Shown: piece by piece, positions 7,013-12,850 of the stretch | Layout: each line of letters opens with the position of its first letter | Position numbering within the stretch: the first letter of the stretch is position 1 | IMG/VR virus record: IMGVR_UViG_3300042090_002954 | Span: 1-21,154 of that record | Reading direction: 5' to 3' (one strand) | DNA: 21,154 bases | DNA from: a virus | Position numbers and translations under genes: made by a program | The notes under the pieces: generated by a model | The model's database searches: none | What the model was told of the DNA's origin: nothing | Seen by the model: the letters and a program-made list of their open reading frames with translations, nothing else

Positions 7013-7063
7013 CCCCTCATCCGGCCGCTACGCGGCCACCTTCCCCCGCGAGCGGGGGAAGGG
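7013..7063. repeat. Twin-hairpin palindromic element, REP/RIME-like
   Basis: Two adjacent perfect hairpins lie between the clamp gene and the next gene of the same operon. The first is GGCCGC (7023-7028), a TAC loop, and GCGGCC (7032-7037). The second is CCTTCCCCCGC (7039-7049), a 2-base gap, and GCGGGGGAAGG (7052-7062). The leader CCCCTCATCC and the paired hairpins resemble the dispersed intergenic palindromes of Rhizobiales genomes. The second hairpin begins 2 bases after the clamp stop and could slow transcription or protect the 3' end of the clamp message. No T-run follows. Confidence 0.75.
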
Positions 7064-7064
7064 T

Positions 7065-8174
7065 TCACACCCTCACCGGCATGATGACGGCGATCTGGTC
7101 GGGCAGGCCGGGGTCGCGGAAGACGGTCGGCGAGCTGGGGTTGTCGAGGTCGATCGTCAGCCGCGGGTTGGGCAGCGGCCCGAGCGTGTCGAGCAGGTAG
7201 CGGGCGGAAAAGCCGATCTCCATCGTCGGCGCGTCGCTGTCGAGATCGATCGACTCTCTGGCCGAACCCGAGTCGGGGCTCACCGTCGACAGCGTCAGCG
7301 CACGATCGGCAAAGGCGAGCTTGACGGCGCCGCCGCGCCCGTCGGAGATGATCGACACGCGCTCGATCGCCGCGGCGAAGGCGTCGCGATCGAGCGCGAC
7401 GGCGTTGGGGTTGGACGGAACGACGCGGCGATATTCCGGGAAGGTCCCGTCGACCAGCTTGCTGGTCAGCGCGATCGCTCCCGCCTCGACGCGGATCTTC
7501 GCCGCCGAGACGCCGAGCTTGATCTCGCCGCCCGACTCGACGGCGCCGGCGAGGCGGCCGATCTCGACGCAAGCGGCGCGCGGTACGATGACGGATGGCA
7601 TGGCGGCGGCGCCAGCGGGCAGCGCGACGTCGCGCAGCGCCAGCCGGTGGCCGTCGGTGGCGACGGCGCGCAGCCGCGCCGGCTCGGCGCTCGCCTCGAG
7701 GAAGATGCCGTTGAGGTAATAGCGCGTCTCTTCGGTCGAGATCGCATAGGCGACATCGGCGATCAGCGCGCCGAGCAGGGCGGCCGGCATGGCGAATTCG
7801 CAGGTCGGCGGCTCGGCGGCGAAATCGGGGAAGTCTTCGGCCGGCAGCGTCGCCAGCGAAAAGCGCGCGCGGCCCGAGCGGATCGACAGGCGGTCGTCGG
7901 CCCAATCGAAGCCGACCTCGGCGTCGGGCGCGAACTTGCGCAGGATGTCGGCGAGGATATGGGCCGGCGCGGTGACGGCGCCTTCGGCCTCGACCTTCGC
8001 CGCGGCGCGCGCCGACAGCGCCATGTCGAGATCGTTGGCGACGAACGTGACGGCGCCGTCGCTGACGACGATCTTGAGGTTGGCGAGGATCGGGATCGTC
8101 GAGCGGGCTGGCGCGATCTTGGCGGCCGGCGCGAGCGCGGCGAGCAGCGGCTTGACGAGGGCGGAGAAACGCAT
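7065..8174 (-). CDS. dnaN: Phage-encoded DNA polymerase III beta sliding clamp
   Basis: This 369-aa protein is a full-length beta clamp with three clamp subdomains, and its length is normal for the family. Landmarks are STIPILANLKI (25-35), YYLNGIFLE (152-160), VATDGHRLALRD (171-182), DGTFPEYRRVVP (242-253), SARYLLDTLGPL (323-334) and the C-terminal MPVRV that forms part of the partner-binding cleft (MPMRL in E. coli). As a dimeric ring it would tether a polymerase to DNA. AGGA lies about 8 bases before the ATG. It sits in a phage operon with ssb and between small phage genes, so it is a phage copy, not the host dnaN, which normally lies beside dnaA or recF. No phage polymerase is visible in the window. 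Confidence 0.95.
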   Translation of the reverse strand: MRFSALVKPLLAALAPAAKIAPARSTIPILANLKIVVSDGAVTFVANDLDMALSARAAAKVEAEGAVTAPAHILADILRKFAPDAEVGFDWADDRLSIRSGRARFSLATLPAEDFPDFAAEPPTCEFAMPAALLGALIADVAYAISTEETRYYLNGIFLEASAEPARLRAVATDGHRLALRDVALPAGAAAMPSVIVPRAACVEIGRLAGAVESGGEIKLGVSAAKIRVEAGAIALTSKLVDGTFPEYRRVVPSNPNAVALDRDAFAAAIERVSIISDGRGGAVKLAFADRALTLSTVSPDSGSARESIDLDSDAPTMEIGFSARYLLDTLGPLPNPRLTIDLDNPSSPTVFRDPGLPDQIAVIMPVRV

Positions 8175-8245
8175 CGGCGGGTTCCTGATTGATGGGGATG
8201 GCGCAGCGGGAGATGGCGTCGCCGCCCCCCGCCGGGCGATGATGG

Positions 8246-9208
8246 TCAGGCTTCCGGCGCGCCTTCGAAGCCGGGCAGGCCGGTCTGCTGGACGGCGATG
8301 GCGAAGTCGCTCTGGACGCGCTGGCGCAGCCAGAATTTCCAGCGGTACATCGCATAGGTCCACTCGAGCACGCCGTTCTTGACGCGGTAGCGCAGACGCG
8401 CCGGGATGCCGACCAGCGAGCCGTCGACGAACAGCGGCAGCCGCAGCATGAACAGGCCGGGGACGACCAGCGGCTCGCCGTCGCCGTTCTTGTGCTCGGT
8501 CGAGAAGTGGATCTCCGCTTCGCCGCTCTGCATCAGATGCGCGTTGACGACGCGCTCCTCGACGTTGACCTTGAGGCCGCGCGCCAGCATCACCATCTCG
8601 GTCGGGATGGCGAACTTGGTCTTGAACAGCGGCTCGTATTCTTCGCGCTCGCTGTCGAGCGGCACGCTGAGATCGGAGATGTGTTCCTCGACGAAGGCGC
8701 CGAATTCGAACTGGGTCATCGGCTTGCCGTCGCCGTCGATCCACGCGGTGAATTCCTCGGTGACGGGGAAGGCGTAGTCGACGCGGTGGTCGCAATTGTC
8801 GGCGAGATCCTTGTCGTGGTAATCGATCACGCCGGTCAGCGACGGCTCGGGCCACAAGGTGCGGGCGAACAGCGCCGAGTGATCGCCCTTGTGGCGGTTG
8901 ACCAGGTCGATGAACGAAGCCAGCGTCGTCACTTCCGCGACGCCCTTGCGTCGCGCGGGCTTTTCGCGCCAGTCCTCGAACAGCGACTTCAGCGACGAAA
9001 ACGCCGGTTCCTTGCCGACGCGCTTAGCGACCGGCACGCTCGTCGGCAGGCCGACGCTGCCCGAGGGCGGCGACAGCGAAGCGGTTTCGATCGCGCCGGC
9101 GGCTTTCTGCGCCAGGTCGGCGAAAGTCTTGATCGCCTCGGCGTCGGCGCACACGCCTTTGAGTTCGGCGACGCCGGCGGCGGCCTGTGGGGTGTATGGG
9201 GGGGCCAT
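8246..9208 (-). CDS. DUF2303 (YfdQ-like) phage protein
   Basis: This 320-aa protein fits the DUF2303 family found in many prophages. Visible family-type blocks are TTLASFIDLVNRHKGDHSALFA, GVIDYHDKD with DHRVDYAFPVTEEFTAWID, the helix QFEFGAFVEEHISDL, and the C-terminal LRLPLFVDGSLVGIPARLRYRVKNG. The function of the family is not established; it usually occurs in early regions near recombination or replication genes. The ATG at 9208 has AGAGGA 6 bases upstream, and no longer in-frame start has a comparable site. It is followed by a 71-base gap before the clamp gene. Confidence 0.85.
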   Translation of the reverse strand: MAPPYTPQAAAGVAELKGVCADAEAIKTFADLAQKAAGAIETASLSPPSGSVGLPTSVPVAKRVGKEPAFSSLKSLFEDWREKPARRKGVAEVTTLASFIDLVNRHKGDHSALFARTLWPEPSLTGVIDYHDKDLADNCDHRVDYAFPVTEEFTAWIDGDGKPMTQFEFGAFVEEHISDLSVPLDSEREEYEPLFKTKFAIPTEMVMLARGLKVNVEERVVNAHLMQSGEAEIHFSTEHKNGDGEPLVVPGLFMLRLPLFVDGSLVGIPARLRYRVKNGVLEWTYAMYRWKFWLRQRVQSDFAIAVQQTGLPGFEGAPEA

Positions 9209-9237
9209 TCGATTTCCTCTTGGGTTGGGCCTGATCG

Positions 9238-9594
9238 TCAGGCCGGTTGAGCGGCGGCGCCGCGATCCGCGCGCGCCTCGGCGTCGCGCGGACCGAACAT
9301 GTCCATCTGGCTCGGGTGTTCGACCGACAGGCCGTGGTCGATCGACCAGAACGGCGTCGCGGCGAAGCCCTTTTCCTCGGGCAGCTTGGCCTTGACGGTC
9401 GGCTTGACGTCGACGCGGCCCTGCACGAACGAAAAGTCGAAGGTGACTGTGAGCTGCGCCTTGCCCTTTTCGTCGGGGCAGGCCTCGAGCGCCTCCATGA
9501 CGCGGGCGAGCTGGTCGTCGCATTTCTCGACGAAGCGCCCGCGAGAGAGAAGGCCGAGCGTTTCGGCGAAAGAGCGGATGATGCGTTTGGCCAT
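9238..9594 (-). CDS. Small phage protein of unknown function
   Basis: This 118-aa protein begins MAKRIIRSFAETLGLLSRG, an amphipathic helix. It continues with KAQLTVTFDFSFVQGRVDVKPTVKAKLP, a likely pair of beta strands, and ends in LSVEHPSQMDMFGP followed by a charged Ala-rich tail. The central strands are followed by a WSID turn. It lies just upstream of DUF2303 with a 29-base gap, and AGGA precedes its ATG. Its regular pairing with DUF2303 in phages is an impression from memory. No function can be assigned. Confidence 0.65.
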   Translation of the reverse strand: MAKRIIRSFAETLGLLSRGRFVEKCDDQLARVMEALEACPDEKGKAQLTVTFDFSFVQGRVDVKPTVKAKLPEEKGFAATPFWSIDHGLSVEHPSQMDMFGPRDAEARADRGAAAQPA

Positions 9595-9610
9595 GCGGAG
9601 TCCTTTCGGT

Positions 9611-9952
9611 TCAGGCGGGGTGACGGGCGCGGTCGACCGCGCCCTGCAGCCGCGCGCGCGTTGCGGCGCGGCGGGCGATTTCGGCGGCGATCTCGCGGCC
9701 GCGGCGGGTGAGGCGGTAGAAAGCGCGGCCGGTCAGCGGATCGAAGCGCTGGACGGCGAGGCCGCGCGCGGCGCAGGCGGCGAGCGTGGCGGCGCGCACG
9801 CTGCTCATCGGGATGGCCGGCCAATAGTCGCCGCCGCGGAGCGTCAGCTTGCCGTCGCTGGCCATCAGGGCGATCGCTTCGCGCATTGCCGGCGCAAGGC
9901 CGGCGAGCGCGTCGCGCCTGCGCCAATGGCCGGCGGCGTAGACGGCGGTCAT
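9611..9952 (-). CDS. Possible winged-helix phage protein
   Basis: This 113-aa protein has a layout that suggests a winged-helix DNA-binding fold: helix APAMREAIALMASDGKL, helix SSVRAATLAACAARGL, a two-strand wing AVQRFDPLTGRAFYRLT, and a terminal basic helix RRGREIAAEIARRA. Wings with the pattern GRAFYRLTRRG are typical of MarR/PadR-like or transposase-like winged helices, but no family is certain. It overlaps the upstream gene by 4 bases (9949-9952). It may regulate the early operon. Confidence 0.6.
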   Translation of the reverse strand: MTAVYAAGHWRRRDALAGLAPAMREAIALMASDGKLTLRGGDYWPAIPMSSVRAATLAACAARGLAVQRFDPLTGRAFYRLTRRGREIAAEIARRAATRARLQGAVDRARHPA

Positions 9953-10203
9953 TGCGCCTCTCCCGCGGCGTTCGCCTTGGCGGCGATGGCTTCGGCGGCG
10001 TCGCGCGACGTGAACATCTGACCGGTCGGGAAGCGCAGCAGATTGAGCAACCCGTTCGGCCGGCTCCTGTCCGCCTGACAGACCATCCAGAATGGCCAGT
10101 CGTCCGTCTTGTCTGAAGCCGAGCGCGCGACGAAAGGACCCGGGCCCAACAGGCGGATGTCGAGACCGTCAAAGCGGATCGTGACCGCAGCGGCGCTGCT
10201 CAT
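9949..10203 (-). CDS. Small phage protein of unknown function
   Basis: This 84-aa protein has a beta-rich N-terminal half (AVTIRFDGLDIRLLGPGPF), an aromatic segment DDWPFWMVCQADRS, then FPTGQMFTSRDAAEAIAAKA. It overlaps the genes on both sides by 4 bases (ATGA junctions), which supports translation. No catalytic or metal-binding motif is visible and I do not recognise it. Confidence 0.55.
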   Translation of the reverse strand: MSSAAAVTIRFDGLDIRLLGPGPFVARSASDKTDDWPFWMVCQADRSRPNGLLNLLRFPTGQMFTSRDAAEAIAAKANAAGEAQ

Positions 10204-10523
10204 GACGCGCGCGCCTCGGCCTCGCCGAGCGCGGCGATGAGATGGTCGGCGGCGGCGGCGTGGACGCGCAGGAAGGCAAGCGCCGCCTCAAGGATCGGCG
10301 CCAGCGCGCCGAGCGCGTCGTCCGTTCCTTCCGGCGCGTCGACCTCCATGCCGCGCAGCAACTGCAGCCGCATCTGTTCGTCGAGGGTGCGCTCAATCGC
10401 CGACCGCCGCAGCCTGATCAGCAGCGCGCAGGTGTCGAGCGCCGTCAGCATCTGGTCGAACGGCTGGCCGACCTGCGCCGGGTTCGGCGTGAAGGCGGCG
10501 GCGAGGGAAGGGGCGGCGCCCAT
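10200..10523 (-). CDS. Small helical phage protein of unknown function
   Basis: This 107-aa protein is almost entirely helical, with many Ala and Leu residues (FDQMLTALDTCALLIRLRR, then DEQMRLQLLRGM, then a long Ala-rich helix). The ATG at 10523 is preferred to a GTG one codon upstream because it shares one base with the stop of the small membrane gene (TGATG), the junction type used across this operon. No function can be assigned. Confidence 0.55.
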   Translation of the reverse strand: MGAAPSLAAAFTPNPAQVGQPFDQMLTALDTCALLIRLRRSAIERTLDEQMRLQLLRGMEVDAPEGTDDALGALAPILEAALAFLRVHAAAADHLIAALGEAEARAS

Positions 10524-10636
10524 CACGCGCCCGCCAGCTTGGCGAGGGCGCCGATGACCGCGACGAGGAAGGCGCAGCCGGCGAGCGACGCGGCGGCGTC
10601 GAAGAGGGCGGCGACGAATGATTTGGCTGAGCGCAT
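10523..10636 (-). CDS. 37-aa single-pass membrane peptide, first gene of the leftward operon
   Basis: The reading frame runs from ATG at 10634-10636 to TGA at 10523-10525. It begins MRSAKSFVAALFDAAASLAG and ends CAFLVAVIGALAKLAGA. About 20 residues in the middle are hydrophobic and would cross the membrane once, with a positive N-terminal end. GGAG lies 7 bases upstream, the sigma70-like promoter at 10665-10692 is correctly placed to give a 5' leader of about 20 bases, and the stop is coupled to the next gene by TGATG. Small first-gene membrane peptides in phages can affect host exclusion or lysis, but nothing in the sequence shows this. Confidence 0.6.
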   Translation of the reverse strand: MRSAKSFVAALFDAAASLAGCAFLVAVIGALAKLAGA

Positions 10637-10664
10637 GTCCCGGCTCCGATTGGAGACGGGAGGG

Positions 10665-10692
10665 ATTATAGGCTAGCCGATAACGGCGTCAA
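10665..10692 (-). promoter_or_regulatory. Leftward early promoter (sigma70-like)
   Basis: On the minus strand, TTGACG (10687-10692) and TATAAT (10665-10670) are separated by 16 bases. This is 5 of 6 and 6 of 6 matches to the sigma70 consensus. Transcription would start near 10658 and enter the 37-aa peptide gene at 10636, then the whole leftward operon. It is the best promoter match I found in the window. Confidence 0.8.
10666..10683. promoter_or_regulatory. Operator-like palindrome inside the leftward promoter
   Basis: TTATAGGCTAGCCGATAA is palindromic except for one base pair, around a perfect GGCTAGCC core (10671-10678). It fills the spacer between the -35 and -10 boxes and overlaps the -10, so a bound dimer would block RNA polymerase. 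The phage repressor or Cro is the natural candidate. Confidence 0.5.
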
Positions 10693-10693
10693 T

Positions 10694-10706
10694 AGGAAAA
10701 GCGATT
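10694..10706 (+). promoter_or_regulatory. Repeat AGGAAAAGCGATT, shared with the repressor/cro region
   Basis: This site lies just upstream of the leftward -35 box. A copy differing at one base (AGGAAAACCGATT) is at 11643-11655 between the repressor and cro genes. Shared sites at the two early control regions are what a common repressor would need. Confidence 0.5.
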
Positions 10707-10719
10707 GACCGCGGCGCCG

Positions 10720-10884
10720 TCAATGCGGCGAGCACATCGCCAGCAGGCCGAAGGCGAGCAGCGTCAGGACGATGAAGGCGGCGGGAAGGTTGCTGGTCAT
10801 TTGGCGCAGCGGTGCGCCGCAGTGCGGGCAGACGCGGGCGGCGCGGGCGATTTCCTCGCCGCAGGTCGGGCAGTCTCGCAACAT
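10720..10884 (-). CDS. Zinc-ribbon membrane peptide
   Basis: This 54-aa protein has an N-terminal zinc ribbon, CPTCG then ten residues then CPHCG, followed by a single transmembrane segment (LPAAFIVLTLLAFGLLAMC). The ribbon would face the cytoplasm. The ATG at 10884 has GGAG about 9 bases upstream; the frame is open further up but lacks a better start. It lies 26 bases after the repressor gene in the same direction, so it is probably transcribed with it in the lysogen. A lysogen-expressed membrane peptide suggests a superinfection or conversion role, which is speculation. Confidence 0.7.
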   Translation of the reverse strand: MLRDCPTCGEEIARAARVCPHCGAPLRQMTSNLPAAFIVLTLLAFGLLAMCSPH

Positions 10885-10910
10885 GGCCTCTCTCCCCGGC
10901 GCCGATTCGC

Positions 10911-11618
10911 CTATCGGCGGGTGAACTTGCCGACCACGCGATGCGCCTTTGACCACTCGGCCTTGGCGAGTTCGATCTCCTTGGCTGGGTTGAATTGTCG
11001 CACCAGCCAATGGGTCGCGGTCTGCCGCACGAACTCCTTGATCAGCACGCGCGTCTTGCCCAGCTCGGCGTTGACGGCGTAGAAGATCGCCGGCTCGTCA
11101 CGGATCGGCCCGAGGCGCGGATCGACCAGGACGCGCTCGCCCGGCTTATAGGCGGGGGCCATCGAATCGCCCGACACCAGCATCATGTAAGCGTCTTTGG
11201 CGTTCTCCAGGAAACTCGGCCGCGGCTCGTAATCAATTGGTTCTGCTGATAAAATCATCGCCCCGTCGCCACCTTCGGCGCTGGCGTAGAGCGGCAGCGC
11301 GTCGCGCGCATTAAAGGATGGCCTTTGCAAGACGTATACGGCATCGTTGTCGCAGGGCGGATTTTGTAACGCTCCCTGTAACGCTTTGCCGTAGCTTGGG
11401 TCGAGTTCGGCGACGTCGACGGCCAGCGCCGCCGCCAGTTTCGGCAGGTGCTTGGTGCTGCCCTGCTCGCCGCTTTCGATATCGGCGATCGTCGCCTGGC
11501 TCACGCCTATGCGTCGCGCCAGCGCGGACTGCGAGAGTTTCGCCTTCTCGCGCAACTGTCTGACCAAAGCCCCATTGATCATGGGGGTTTTGGTAGCTTT
11601 TCCGCGTCTCTTGCGCAT
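10911..11618 (-). CDS. Phage repressor: HTH (XRE) plus S24 peptidase domain
   Basis: This 235-aa CI-like repressor has an XRE helix-turn-helix at about 17-72 (LREKAKLSQSALARRIGVSQ, then IADIESGEQG). A linker follows, then a LexA/S24 domain with catalytic Ser152 in VSGDSMAP and the likely general-base Lys194 in RVLIKEF. It would repress the lytic promoters and respond to DNA damage through RecA-stimulated self-cleavage. The linker reads LPLYASAEGGDGA; a standard Ala-Gly cleavage pair is not evident there, so self-cleavage is uncertain. The ATG at 11618 has AGGA 9 bases upstream. It is divergent from the Cro-like gene and followed by the zinc-ribbon gene. Confidence 0.92.
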   Translation of the reverse strand: MRKRRGKATKTPMINGALVRQLREKAKLSQSALARRIGVSQATIADIESGEQGSTKHLPKLAAALAVDVAELDPSYGKALQGALQNPPCDNDAVYVLQRPSFNARDALPLYASAEGGDGAMILSAEPIDYEPRPSFLENAKDAYMMLVSGDSMAPAYKPGERVLVDPRLGPIRDEPAIFYAVNAELGKTRVLIKEFVRQTATHWLVRQFNPAKEIELAKAEWSKAHRVVGKFTRR

Positions 11619-11668
11619 TCGGATTTTTCCTGTTGCGTTAAAAGGAAAACCGATTATTATTGCCGTTC
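11619..11668. promoter_or_regulatory. Divergent repressor/cro control region
   Basis: This short AT-rich gap separates two diverging regulators. TTTTCCT (11625-11631) and AGGAAAA (11643-11649) form a 7-bp inverted repeat with an 11-base spacer. A TATTAT box at 11655-11660 could be the -10 of the rightward promoter, with a weak -35 (TTGCGT, 11633-11638) 16 bases away. It would start transcription within a few bases of the cro ATG, suggesting a leaderless message. AATAAT on the minus strand overlaps this box and could serve the repressor gene. Confidence 0.5.
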
Positions 11669-11911
11669 ATGGACAGCGCCAAAGCATCCCGGGCCGAACT
11701 CGTCGGACGCGCCGTGAGCCTTCTCGGCTCCGAGGCCAAATTGGCGGCCGCGGCCGGCGTCGCCCAGGCGACGATCAACGAAGCGAAACACACTGGCACG
11801 GTCGGTCCAAAGCTCGCAATGGGACTCGACCGCGCAACCGGCGGCAGGATTTCCCGGAGCGCCCTGCGCCCCGACCTGTGGCCGCCGGCCGAAGGGGAGG
11901 GCTCCCTGTGA
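11669..11911 (+). CDS. Cro/YdaS-like HTH regulator
   Basis: This 80-aa protein is of the YdaS/Cro type. The helix-turn-helix is VSLLGSEAKLAAAAGVAQATI, followed by the family's typical tail GLDRATGGRISRSALRPDLWP. Such proteins bind the phage operators and turn off the repressor gene on entry to the lytic cycle. No good ribosome binding site precedes the ATG at 11669; AAGGA is about 20 bases away. A TTG at 11660 in the same frame is the alternative start. A leaderless transcript from the adjacent promoter would explain this. It is the first gene of the rightward operon. Confidence 0.8.
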   Translation: MDSAKASRAELVGRAVSLLGSEAKLAAAAGVAQATINEAKHTGTVGPKLAMGLDRATGGRISRSALRPDLWPPAEGEGSL

Positions 11912-12351
11912 CCACTTTTCCTTCCGTCCTGATCGCCTGCGATTGCGGGTTCGCCGCCGAGGGACGGCCGCGCGCGACCTGCGAGGGCGCGCGGTTCTGG
12001 TTTGGCCGCTGCATCGGCTGCGGTCGCGAACTGATGGCGCGCGCGCCTGCGGCGAATTCACCCATACCCCGAGGGGCGTCTGGCACGGCTCGCGAGGCCT
12101 CCAGCCGCCTGCGCAGCGGGCCCGCTGCGTTTGGCGATCCGGACCACAGGTCGCGCCCCGCTTTTCCTTTCGCGCTGGCTTCGGCCGACGCTCCCGAGGC
12201 CCCAGTGGGCGCTCCCTCCCCGGGCGGCGCGGCGGCGATCCTCCCCGCCGTCGCGCCGCTTGGGCGGGCGCTCGACCGCCTGGGCGCGCTCTCGGCATGG
12301 ACGACCTTGGTTCTCGCCGCCGCGCTGATCGCGCTGCGGCCGTGGGGGTGA
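11908..12351 (+). CDS. Cys-rich protein with C-terminal membrane segment, function unknown
   Basis: This 147-aa protein starts at a GTG that overlaps the cro stop by 4 bases (GTGA) and has GGAGG 7 bases upstream. The N-terminal 40 residues hold five cysteines (11, 13, 25, 35, 38) in CDCG, TCEG and CIGCG settings, likely a small metal site. Residues 45-125 are Ala/Pro/Gly-rich and probably unstructured. The end, AWTTLVLAAALIALRPWG, looks like a short membrane segment. The pattern of metal site plus C-terminal anchor is unusual for an early gene just after cro. I do not recognise a family. Confidence 0.6.
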   Translation: MTTFPSVLIACDCGFAAEGRPRATCEGARFWFGRCIGCGRELMARAPAANSPIPRGASGTAREASSRLRSGPAAFGDPDHRSRPAFPFALASADAPEAPVGAPSPGGAAAILPAVAPLGRALDRLGALSAWTTLVLAAALIALRPWG

Positions 12352-12441
12352 AGCATCGGATGAAGCCCTCCTGACGCCGCGATCCTGGCGCCGGCGGGGT
12401 CCTTGAACAGGGAAACGTCGTCCCGAAACGGGGAATGTTGC

Positions 12442-12771
12442 GTGAGCGTGAAAGCGGAAGCCGCGAGCCTGTTGCGCGAGATCTGCGCGCCGCCTGCGCC
12501 GGGCGAAAGCGTCAAGGCGCTGATCGGCCGCGCGGCGCGGGCGAGCGGCCTCACGTTCATCCGCGCCAAGAAACTCTGGTACGGCGAGGCGGCCAATGTC
12601 CTCGCCGAAGAATGGATCGCGCTGCAACAGACGGCGCGCCGACGATGCGGGGACACAGATGCGGTTCGATCCGAAAGCCAAGCGCTTGGGGCCTCACTCG
12701 AACGGATCGAAGCCGAGCTGGCGCGACTGCGTCTGCGCCTGGATGGCGCATCGCCTGATCGCCCGCGCTGA
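12442..12771 (+). CDS. Small phage protein, probable HTH, function unknown
   Basis: This protein has 109 aa. Residues about 5-55 (AASLLREICAPPAPGESVK, then ALIGRAARASGLTFIRAKKLWYG) look like a helix-turn-helix of the kind found in small early-region phage proteins. The C-terminal half is helical with heptad-like spacing (ASLERIEAELARLRLRL). The start is a GTG at 12442, 7 bases after GGGGA; a second in-frame GTG lies two codons on, and a TTG at 12403 is a weaker option. The preceding 90 bases (12352-12441) hold no gene that I can see. Confidence 0.65.
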   Translation: MSVKAEAASLLREICAPPAPGESVKALIGRAARASGLTFIRAKKLWYGEAANVLAEEWIALQQTARRRCGDTDAVRSESQALGASLERIEAELARLRLRLDGASPDRPR

Positions 12772-12850
12772 ACGCCTGGCGGCGCGCGCCTGGCGGCTCA
12801 AGATCAAGGCCGACGCGCTGCTCGACCTCGGCGGCGCGGAGGGTGCCTGA
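12743..12850 (+). CDS. Possible 35-aa basic helical peptide
   Basis: From an ATG at 12743 this frame gives a short peptide, beginning MAHRLIARAERLAARAWRLK, that would form one basic amphipathic helix. It overlaps the end of the preceding gene by 29 bases and lacks a clear ribosome binding site. Support comes from its stop, which shares one base with the next ATG (TGATG at 12848-12852), the junction used throughout this operon. It may be real or a coincidence of GC-rich sequence. Confidence 0.4.
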   Translation: MAHRLIARAERLAARAWRLKIKADALLDLGGAEGA

